Part shown: piece by piece, positions 9,551 through 16,720 of the stretch
Numbering within the stretch: the stretch's first letter is position 1
Layout: every line of letters begins with the position of its first letter
Source: Monoraphidium neglectum
Taxonomy: Eukaryota > Chlorophyta > Chlorophyceae > Sphaeropleales > Selenastraceae
Reading direction: 5' to 3'
Assembly (NCBI RefSeq): GCF_000611645.1
Contig: NW_014012524.1
Span: 1 to 16,720, forward strand
Length of the DNA: 16,720 nucleotides
Made by a program: the position numbers and the translations under genes
Notes under the pieces: generated by a model
Database searches by the model: none
Seen by the model: the letters and a program-made list of their open reading frames with translations, nothing else
What the model was told of the DNA's origin: nothing

Positions 9551-9763
9551 CAGCCCTTCATGCAAGCCCCTGGAGCAGCAAACATGAAAGCTCCGCACGA
9601 GTGTGAGTGCACAGGGGAGACCGACGATACAATGCATGGCGCCAATATGGGGAGCAACTGCAGTGGAATGCAACGAGTGACACTTCAAAAAGGTGCAGCA
9701 TACAAAACATTGCGGTGGCATGAAAGCATCATTGCTTCTTTGACTGGTCTGCCCCACAGTCTC

Positions 9764-12700
9764 TCACGTCAAACCACTCCGCGCAGATTCCTGAAGCCCC
9801 TCCTGCGCCCGCAGCCGCCGCTGGGCCTCCTCGCACTGCCGCCTGTGCCCTGCCCGCACCCAGTGGTTGCGGCAGCAGGCCTGGCTGCAGTAGCGCACGC
9901 CCGTCACGGGGCCACACCCCGCGCAACGCCGCAGCTGCGCACCGTCTGCCGCCGTCGCGCCGCAGAACGCGCAGCGCCGCCGCTGCCGGCCGGCGGGCGT
10001 GTTGGCCTTGGCCTCAGCTGCCTCGCCCTGGCCAGGCTGCGCCCCCGCCAAAACTGCGGCTGGCAGCCACCCTGGAGGGACCAGGGGATCATAATACACA
10101 TGACACTCGCCCGCGCCCAGCGCCTCGTTGTCGGCATGTGCCACCTCAATCGCGTCCGCCGCCGCGGCGAGCCAGCAGGCGAGCCCGCCCCCTGGCGATG
10201 CGGCCCCAGGGGTGCGCGCCATCGCGGCCAGGCTGCCGTCCATCAATGGGTCCACCCAGGCACTGGGGGGCCCCGGCGGCGGGCCTTGGCCGGTGCAGGT
10301 GCTGCAAGTGAACACGTTCCTGAGGTGAAGCGCGGCGATTAGGGCAGGGCTATCGGGAAACAGCTGCGCCCATCGCTGGCACTCTTGCTCCTCATTACTG
10401 CGACCGCAACTCCCCTCGTCTCCACACTCCTCCTTCGCCTCTTCCAGCTGGGGCTGGGGCTGCTGCTCCTCCTCCTCCTCCTCCTCCTCAGCATAACCCA
10501 GTTCCTTCATCAAGGCGCACAATGCACCCATGCACTGCTGCTGCTCCTCCTCCTCCTGCTCCTTCTCCTGCAGCTGCTGCAGCTGCTGCAGCAGCTCCTG
10601 CAGCTGCGGCGTCTGTTGCAGCTGCTGTTGCTGCTGCTGCAGCTCCTGCTGCTGCTGCTGCTCCCGCCACTGCTGTCGTGACTGCGACGGTAGTGCTTGG
10701 GACATCCCCGCAATCTCCCGCAAAACCGCAGCCTCGCGCGCCTCGGCGATGCCTCGGACCCTGTCGCGTGCGGCCGCCAGCCGCCCCCCGCGCTCCGCCG
10801 CAATCTCACTCGCCGTCCGCGCGTCCGGGTAGGGCGCAGCTGCGACCAGAGTAGCTTCCTCCAGCATGATCCCCCACAGCCGGTCGAGCAGCAGCCGCGC
10901 GCGCACCCTCTCACCGCTTGGCGCCGCGCCGGCGCCGGCGTTTGGGCCGGCGCGGGCAATGCAGCGTCGCGCCTCCACCAACGCAAGCGCCAGCAGCGCC
11001 AGGGATTTCAGCTCGCCGCAGCCGCCCACCGCAGCGACTGCCGCCCACAGGTCCTCCCAGTCCCCAGGCCCAGGCGGCCGCGCCGCCGCCACGGCCCCGT
11101 CGCCGGTGCCGCTGCCGTCGCTGTCCTCCTCACCCTCGCCGCCGTCCCCGATTGCCTGCGGCCACACAGCGTGGCCCCCAGAGCTGGGGAGCTGCAAGAG
11201 CAGGACCCTGGCAAGCAGGGCAAGCACGCAGCGGCATGTTGAGTGCGCCGCGTCGGCCCTGCCTGCCTCCTCCTTGCTCAGGGGCTGGCACGCCGCCCCC
11301 ACCTCGTCGCCCTCGCCCTCTACGACGTCCCCGCCGCCGCCGCCCCGCAGCTCGCAGCGCCGCCGTTGCCGCCGCGCGAGGTCGGCGAGCACGGCGCTGC
11401 AGCGGCGCAGGATGCCGGGGGCGTCGCGCACGAGCTCGCACCACGGCCGCAGCAGCGCGGCGCTTGACAGTCTTGCGGGGGCAACTGCATGCGCCGCGAG
11501 GGCCGGCAGCAGCTTTGGGCTCGCGAGCGCCTCGGCCGCGCACGCGGCGCCAATCCAGCCGTAGCAGCAGACGCCTGAAGATAGCTGGCGCGTCGCAGCG
11601 ACAAGGGACTGAAGCAGGGCGATGTGGGGGGGCCGCGTCGGCCCAACGGGCCCGGCGGCGCCCAGGCTGACTACGCTGCTGATGCGGAGCAGAGAGGCCG
11701 TGAGGTGGACGGCGGTGTTGCGGCTACAGACCGCTGCCGCCTCGGCCCCATCGCCGCTCCCAACATCTGCGCCAATGCCGGAGGAGCCTGCAGCGCCACC
11801 GCCCGCCGAGCCGCCCGCGCCGGCGTTGCAGACGCCATTGGCCCCTCCGTCCCCACCGCCGCCGCGCGGGCCCCCGCCTCGGGGCCCCGTCCCCGCCCCT
11901 GCCCCCGCCGCGTCGCCGGCTCCGCCGCCGCCGCCGCTGTCGGCCGCGGCCACCGCCTCGCAGGCCGAGGCCAAGGTGCGAAAAATCGCGCCGAGCAGCT
12001 CGTCGTGGGCCGCCGCAAACGGCGCCAACCCGTAGGGGTCCACGCCAGTGAGCACGCGCAGCGCCCACGCTGCGGCCTCGACCCACTCAGCGCGCTGCTC
12101 ATGGTCCAGCCCCCGAGCCATCGCCCCCACCAGCTGCTTCCTGGCGGCTGGCAACATCTCGACGGCAAACATTGCTAGCACGCCCGGCACGAAGCGCAGC
12201 GGCTCCGCGGCGGCTGCGGGGTCCGGCCAGCCGCGCAGCAGGGGCGTGACGTCGTCGTCGCTGGCCGCCAGGCGCGAAACGGGCCCGTTGCGCAAGTCGG
12301 CCGCGTCGCCCAGCAGGGTAATCAGGAGGTCTGCCGCGGCCGCGCGAGCTTCGCCCTGCGCGGGGCGCCGCAGGGGCCGGGCGCAGCCGTGCCAGGAATG
12401 AGAGAGGGAGGCGCGGAGCCGCGGGCAATCATACGCAAGGCAGGGAGGCCGCGCGGACGCACACATGTGCGTATGCGCGTGGGCGGCGCGTGTACGGCCT
12501 ATGCACGTGCACGCCCGTCCGCACGCCCGCCGGCCCACCGTGGGGTCGACCAGGGGGCTCGTTGAGCTCGCCAGGCGCGCCAGGCACAGCACGGCGTCCG
12601 GCTCCGCAATGAGAACCTCCATCAGCACGCCCCGCGGCCGCGCCGCCCCCGCCGCTGCCACCACTGCTTTGAGGTTTTCGACAGTCTCGAACCACGGCTG

Positions 12701-14046
12701 CAGCAGCGGCGCCCTCGCGCTCTCCGAGTCAATCCCGTCGCGCGCCAGGCGCAGGACCGTCCGCACGAAACCCGGGTTGGGCCGCGCCGCCGCCGCGCCG
12801 CCGACGCTGGCCGGCGCGGCGGCGGCGCGCAGGAGCTCCGACAATTGCATCCCGAGCGTGCGCCAGTGCCGCGGCGCCAGGCTCGCCGACAAGAGCGTGA
12901 GGAGCGGGGCACCGGCGGCTGGGTTGTCGGCGGCGCAGTCGGCGCGGTCTGCAGGCAGGAACACCATAGCGTGGAGCGCGCGGGCCGCCGCATAGCCACA
13001 GGCGTCGCCCTCGCCGGCGACGCGCGCGCACGCGGCGTCTAGGAACGTCGGCTCGGCCGCCAGCTGGCGCAGGGGCGCCTCGCCGCCGAAAGAGCCCAGG
13101 TTTGAAAGGCAGATGAGGGCGTTGGTGCTCGCATCACGGCTGCGAGGCGAGAAAAGCGGCCGGAAAGGAAGGGGTACGGACAAACCAAGGGGCGTCGGCT
13201 GAGGGCCAAGCAGCCGCCTGCTGAGATCCAGCGCCCCATGCGCAAACGCTGAGGAGTTCCCGCGCGCACCTAGCGCCGGAGCGCCTGCCGTCCACGAGCG
13301 TCAGCAGCGCCTGCACGGCGCCGCCCTGCTGCAGGATCAGGGCACACGCCTCGGGCGTGCACGTGGAGAGCATGCCCAGCACGCCCGCCGCGGCCGCGGC
13401 GGTGGCGTCGTTGGCGCTCGAGAGGCAGGCGACAGCGCGGGCCAGGAAGCCGGGGGCAGACGCGAGCTGCAGCCGGCGCGGGTTGGGCGCTTGGGTGCCT
13501 GTGCACATGGGCGCGCCTGGCCGGCGGGCGGTCGTCAGGGCTCCGGTCACATGAAGCCAAGGCTGCGGTCCCTCCGGCGCCGCGTCGATCGCGCGAGGAG
13601 AGAACCGGTCTGCACGCTGCACACGACAGACACATCGGCTGCCGCGATCCCGCGTCGCCGCTGACCCCCTCCCCCTTCCCCCATCCACCACCATCACCTT
13701 GCGATAGGAGCATGGCCGCCTTGAGCACCGCCTGCAGCGCCCCCGAGTCCGCAGTCCGCATGCATCCCACCATGTCATTCAGCAGCGCGCCAGGCAGCGC
13801 CGTGCTGGTGTCGTCGGCGGACGCGGCGGCGACGGCCAATATCGCGTCCTGTGCGCGGCGAAGCGTGTTCACTGCGCCGCGGCCCTTGGACTTCTTCAGC
13901 AGGGTCACCAGTGTATGAGTGGCCTGTTCAACAACTGGGGTTGCTGCTGACGACGCTGACACCGCTGCTGTGGGGGGCGCCGCAGGCAGTGCTGCGCCGT
14001 GCGCCGGAGGCAGTGCTGCGCCGTGCGCCGGGGCAGTGGGCGGCAT
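9764..14046 (-). CDS. ARM-like/MYND zinc-finger protein, copy 1 (complete)
   Basis: The complete member of the family. Exons on the minus strand are 14046..13698 (349 nt), 13498..13270 (229 nt), 13139..12539 (601 nt) and 12355..9764 (2592 nt), giving 1,256 residues. Donors and acceptors are GT-AG (for example CAAG/GTGATG after exon 1), phases 1, 2, 0. Layout: Ala/Pro-rich N-terminus with a doubled PAHGAALP; helical armadillo/HEAT-like segments to about residue 527; Gly-rich linker about 528-600; further helices to about 930; Gln/Glu coiled coil about 953-1023 (eight Glu codons at 10466-10489); conserved FTCSTC, CWLAAAADAIEVA and PLVPPGWLPA motifs; MYND finger 1188-1234 with the order CC-CC-CC-HC. 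There is no SET or other catalytic domain and no evident signal peptide, so a cytosolic or nuclear adaptor is the likeliest role; that is inference from the MYND family. Intron 3 (183 nt) is in frame and stop-free here, so its removal rests on homology with copies 2 and 3. Confidence 0.87.
9833..9973 (-). other. MYND zinc-finger coding segment, copy 1
   Basis: Encodes CAFC, RCAGC, YCSQAC and HRRQC in order, spacing C-x2-C-x12-C-x2-C-x8-C-x3-C-x9-H-x3-C, which supplies all eight ligands for two zinc ions. HW after the sixth Cys is the usual MYND landmark. The x9 before the final His is two longer than the common x7 spacing. Confidence 0.88.
10466..10677 (-). repeat. Interrupted CTG/CTC repeats coding for the Gln/Glu coiled coil of copy 1
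   Basis: Eight CTC units (10466-10489) give eight Glu. Further right, short CTG runs broken by Leu, Glu and Pro codons give QQLQQLQQ-type heptads. The corresponding part of copy 2 is longer and purer, so the two genes differ mostly here. Confidence 0.9.
12356..12538 (-). other. Intron 3 of copy 1, in frame, with alternating purine-pyrimidine tract
   Basis: The intron is 183 nt (61 codons) with no stop in the gene frame. Donor ACG/GTGGGC, acceptor CGCGCAG/GGCGAA. Positions 12457-12481 are a perfect 25-base purine-pyrimidine alternation. Homologous introns are 140 nt (6642-6781) and 162 nt (517-678); the first breaks frame and the second has a stop, and both have stronger donors (GTGAGC, GTGAGT), which supports splicing. 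Confidence 0.75.
13985..14032 (-). repeat. 24-bp tandem duplication in exon 1 of copy 1
   Basis: Two copies of a 24-bp unit, 13985-14008 and 14009-14032, differ at one base. They encode PAHGAALP twice. Copies 2 and 3 have only one related unit, so this explains part of the longer exon 1 in copy 1. Confidence 0.9.
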
Positions 14047-14124
14047 GGCGCCCGAGCTGCCCAGGTTTGTGTGGCCAGACGCAGTGGGGCTAGATTCAGT
14101 GCATTATACTGTGCTTCTTTGATG

Positions 14125-14203
14125 CCGTATGTGACTTGTATGATTGTCGGTAGTGTGTGGGCCGCGGGCGTGGGTGATTGCAGGCACGGGAGCCTTGATT
14201 CGC
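14125..14203 (-). promoter_or_regulatory. Conserved proximal promoter blocks of copy 1
   Basis: Counterpart of the copy 2 blocks: the 18-bp element at 14125-14142 and the 52-bp block at 14152-14203. They sit 79-157 bp upstream of the ATG. Neither is preserved in front of copy 3. A TATAATG on the minus strand near 14108-14102 is not shared with copy 2. Confidence 0.45.
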
Positions 14204-14305
14204 CGTCACTGCGGGTGGCGAACTCAATCAAGTGACCGGTTTGATCAACTCGGCCATCTATACGGCGGGCCTGCTATGGCACGGCCAGCGGGCGCCCCCA
14301 CACCC

Positions 14306-14312
14306 TGAGTCA
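14306..14312. promoter_or_regulatory. TGAGTCA (bZIP/AP-1 type) site upstream of copy 1
   Basis: Same motif, 260 bp upstream of the copy 1 start, within ACACCCTGAGTCATG. Confidence 0.4.
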
Positions 14313-15279
14313 TGCAGCGGGTGCGCAGCTGCTGCCCCACAGGTGGCAGGAGGCGTGGCCGTCCACGAGCCAAGCACCTACCCACTGGCCAGGGAGCTGT
14401 AGGGGGAATATTTTAATCTTGACAAGCAGCTGCAACGGTGTGGCAAGGCTAGCGTCGGCGGTTGTCCTGTTTGTGGAGAGGCCGGCGGCCCACCTACCCC
14501 TGTCCCAGCAGCTGGGGGCGCCGCATCTGCCCATCGCAGCGTGGTGTGCTGCTACAACGCCCGCATGCATCAGGCGCCGCAAATTATTTTTCGAGCAGAT
14601 GACCAGCATGGCATGCAGTGTGCCAGGTCTGCTACGCCAGGGCCAGGAGCTATTGGTGCGAAGCGACCAATGTTGACTTTGGCCTGAGTAGGGACAAACA
14701 CCGTGGCAGCCGCTCCTCATACCCTGTGCAAAGCCACTGTGCTGCTGTTTCTGGGTATAAAGGGGTACGAGGCGTGCACAGCAGCCGGCTGTTGCTCATC
14801 TGGCAGCGTGTGCTGAACAGATGATCTGGTTTGTGGTCTCTCCAACTTGCTTGACACGCCGACGACTAGTGCCCATCCAGGCTGGGGGGGGGGGAGGGAT
14901 GGGTATGCGGCCACCGCACACCCGGCCGACCGGTCAGCCTCCAACGCATCCTGCCGCCTCGGCAGCGCACGCTGCCCGCCGTCCCGCATGCCACCCGCGT
15001 AGCTGCCTGTGGCGCGCGGCGTGCATTCATCACATACGCCCTGCCGCCCGGGGCCTCGCGGGGCACTTGACAGATTGCAGCAGTAGCCCCGGAGCTTGGG
15101 GCATGCCGCGCCTGCGCACAGGCACGCGCCGGGAGGCGCAGCGTGCGCCTGTCTGCCCAGCAAGGGCTTCGCTCCTGCTTCTCCCCTGTTTCTGCTGCCT
15201 CGCTTTCCCTCTGATCGCTCGAACCTACCTGTGGTTGTGATAGATGCAGGCGTTTTCTGGAGCCTGGTTAGCGACCCGC

Positions 15280-15432
15280 TGCGCGTGCGCGCGCACACAC
15301 ACACACACACACACACGCACACACACCCACACACCCCAACACACACGTGCACACATGCACACACAAATGCCAGGAGTGTGTCTGTGTGTGTGTGTGTGGT
15401 CCTTTGTGTGGTCGTGCATGTGTTTGTGCGCG
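15280..15432. repeat. CA/TG microsatellite with Z-DNA and hairpin potential
   Basis: Positions 15280-15326 alternate purine and pyrimidine without a break (GCGCGTGCGCGCGC followed by a CA run). Imperfect CA repeats continue to about 15364, then TG repeats (about 15376-15398, and scattered to 15432). The CA and TG arms are complementary and could pair. Confidence 0.9.
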
Positions 15433-15838
15433 AGTAAGCATGTGTTTGAGGCTGCGGGGGACCAGCAGCACAATCTGCATCTGTACTCCCTCAACCACTG
15501 ACATGAAGGACGCGGACCGCAACCAGCCTCCATTCAACCCTCTGCTTAGCCATTCTGATCTTTGTCACATAGATACTCATTCTCTCCCAAACACTGCCAC
15601 GGCCGCGGGCGCACTGCGCACTTCTCACCTGCCGCCCCGTCGCAGCTGCCCGGGTGGCCTGCTTGGCGGCAGCTGTGACGTGGGCGCTGTCATCGTCGGG
15701 CGAGGTCCACAGAAGGAGCCCGCGGATTGTTTCACGCACAGACGTCCCTTTCCGAGCATCCAACAATCATCGCAATCAGCAAACTCACGCGCGATCCCGC
15801 AAGCGCACTTCCGCAACCAAGCTTTCTTTCTCCCGAGC

Positions 15839-16720
15839 ATGAGCGGCGAACGTGGGCATTCGGATTTATCGATAGAAGACATAGCAGCCGCGCGCAACCA
15901 GGCCCTCCAGCGCCAGGGCGAAGCGCTCAAGCCGCGCAACGCAGGTACGAAGCGGGCCACGCGGCCTCCCACCCGCCGTCGCTGATCTGGCACACACCTC
16001 CTCATGTCGCCTCTCGGCGCACCCTTGTTCCCCTCGAATCGCCGCTGAACACAACATCAACATTGCATTCCATTACTACGCCTTGCCGATTGCACGCCAT
16101 TGTTTTCAACCCCAACAGTAGACCAGGAGGACCCCGCCCGCGTAGCGGCGGCGCTGGACAAGGCGCACCAAGACGCGTCCGCCATCAAGGCAGGGGAGGG
16201 CATTGAGACACCCCTGGACAAGGTGGGCCGGCCCTGGGAAAACGATTTGCACGCGCCTGAGGTTTGGGGTGCAAGCGCGAGGGTCGGGGCGTGGGTGCGA
16301 GGGTGCGGTGATGGCTGTGTGCTGCATCGGACAGGGCGGGTGCAGGCTCCGAGGATGTTGTCGCCCGCAGACGTGACGAGTCTGTGCCTTTGACGAACAC
16401 CGTTCTGTGTATAGCCAACCCATTCATACCAACCTGCCCAAGTCTTGCTGTGCTTAGGCCCCCATGTACCCCAATCGCACCCCGTCGCTTGTTGCAGCCC
16501 TGCCCCCACACAAGTAGTCCTCGCGCTCATCTAACCCTTAGCCCTACCTGCATGGCCTTTACATCCCCCAACCTCCGCCCCCTTGTCCTGCCGACCCCTT
16601 GTCCCTGACACACCACACCGCCACCGCTGCCCCCTCACCCCCGTCAACCGGCCCGCGAAGCAAGGCTGACAACTCCACCAGCCTCGCCGACAAAGTGATG
16701 TCATCCTCGGACGCCCCCCC
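15839..16720 (+). CDS. Small hydrophilic protein, possibly LEA/SMP-like (3' end missing)
   Basis: Three exons can be joined in frame: 15839..15944 (106 nt, phase 1), 16119..16222 (104 nt, phase 0) and 16665..>16720. Splice sites are GCAG/GTACGA, CAACAG/TAGACC, ACAAG/GTGGGC and GCAAG/GCTGAC; the 3' half of intron 2 is strongly pyrimidine-rich. The 88 visible residues are rich in Ala, Asp, Lys, Gln and Ser and contain SIEDIAAARNQALQRQGEAL and, later, DASAIKAGEGIETP. Both stretches look loosely like the DAAAIQAAE-type repeat of seed maturation (SMP/LEA) proteins, which are linked to desiccation or stress tolerance; I treat that as a hypothesis only. The start codon is the first ATG before the charged segment; the frame is open further upstream, so a longer N-terminus cannot be excluded. 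The gene points away from copy 1, about 1.8 kb off, and has no visible relation to the MYND array. Confidence 0.58.

Larger units (their letters stand above)
8277..9763. other. Intergenic DNA between copy 2 and copy 1
   Basis: Homologous to the other two intergenic regions. The left 300 bp is the copy 2 promoter with blocks shared with copy 1; the right half is the copy 1 3' flank. A 245-codon plus-strand frame (8869-9606) exists, but all three frames stay open against 3038-3445, so it gives no evidence of coding. Confidence 0.7.
1..14990. repeat. Tandem segmental duplication, three units
   Basis: Gene plus flanking DNA is repeated three times head to tail. The conserved TGAGTCA-containing block lies at 2633, 8549 and 14306, giving periods of 5916 and 5757 bp, and the start codons lie at 2185, 8276 and 14046. 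Homology continues through the intergenic DNA, for example the block reading GCCGCATC near 2850, 8740 and 14520. On the right it fades out near 14,980-15,000, beyond GTCAGCCTCCAACGCATC (14934-14951), and it runs off the left edge, so more units may lie there. Copies 1 and 2 look more alike than either is to copy 3, both in exon 4 and in the promoter. Confidence 0.85.
14047..15838. other. Intergenic DNA between copy 1 and the plus-strand gene
   Basis: From 14047 to about 14,990 it matches the other intergenic regions. After that it is unrelated: an 11-base G run (14884-14894), the CA/TG-rich tract (15280-15432), and otherwise nothing recognisable up to the ATG at 15839. It separates two divergently oriented genes. 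A TATAAAG on the plus strand at 14756-14762 is too far from that ATG to assign. Confidence 0.65.

Noticed and set aside
8869..9606. 245-codon plus-strand frame between copies 2 and 1
   Set aside because: A partly matching frame exists at 3081-3404, but the other two frames are equally open and alike, and the third intergenic region does not keep it. Duplication alone explains it.
14756..14762. TATAAAG on the plus strand
   Set aside because: More than 1 kb from the nearest plus-strand start and absent from the homologous regions, so no promoter role can be supported.
15347..15985. 212-codon plus-strand frame beginning in the CA/TG repeat
   Set aside because: The upstream part is repeat-derived His/Thr/Cys/Val text; only the last exon-sized piece from 15839 joins well to downstream exons.

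Overview
The window is GC-rich nuclear DNA from what is most likely a green alga of the Chlorophyceae (Chlamydomonas/Raphidocelis-like). The signs are short GT-AG introns, Ala/Gly/Gln-rich proteins with long CAG and GGC codon runs, CA/TG microsatellites in the intergenic DNA, and TGTAA-type candidate poly(A) signals. There are no bacterial operons, ribosome binding sites, RNA genes, CRISPR arrays or intact transposons that I can see. The lineage is inferred from style, not from a marker gene.

Most of the window (1 to about 14,990) is a tandem array of three homologous genes, all on the minus strand and about 5.8-5.9 kb apart. From transcription-upstream to downstream they are copy 1 (14046..9764, complete), copy 2 (8276..3867, complete but with a one-base frameshift in exon 3) and copy 3 (2185..1, running off the left edge). 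Each has the same exon design: three short exons and one very long exon, with intron phases 1, 2 and 0, and exon 2 is 229 nt in all three. The product is a protein of about 1,250-1,300 residues: an N-terminal all-helical, armadillo/HEAT-like region, a Gly-rich linker, a second helical region, a Gln/Glu-rich coiled coil, a conserved Cys-containing stretch, and a C-terminal MYND zinc finger. MYND fingers generally bind proline-rich partner peptides, so these are probably adaptor proteins; no enzymatic (for example SET) domain is visible. Copy 3 is cut before its MYND finger.

The DNA between the copies (2186-3866, 8277-9763, 14047-about 14,990) was duplicated with the genes. It carries conserved promoter-side blocks, including a TGAGTCA (bZIP-type) site upstream of all three copies, and conserved 3'-side blocks. 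The copy 3 promoter has a 156-bp insert flanked by a 12-bp direct repeat; copies 1 and 2 show what looks like the empty site. The insert carries a short protein-like reading frame that I cannot assign.

Right of the array is a CA/TG-rich, hairpin- and Z-DNA-prone stretch (15280-15432). Beyond it is the 5' part of a plus-strand gene (15839 to the right edge, three exons) encoding a small hydrophilic Ala/Asp/Lys-rich protein, with weak resemblance to seed-maturation (LEA/SMP) proteins. The genes of the array presumably share regulation. Nothing links them functionally to the right-hand gene.
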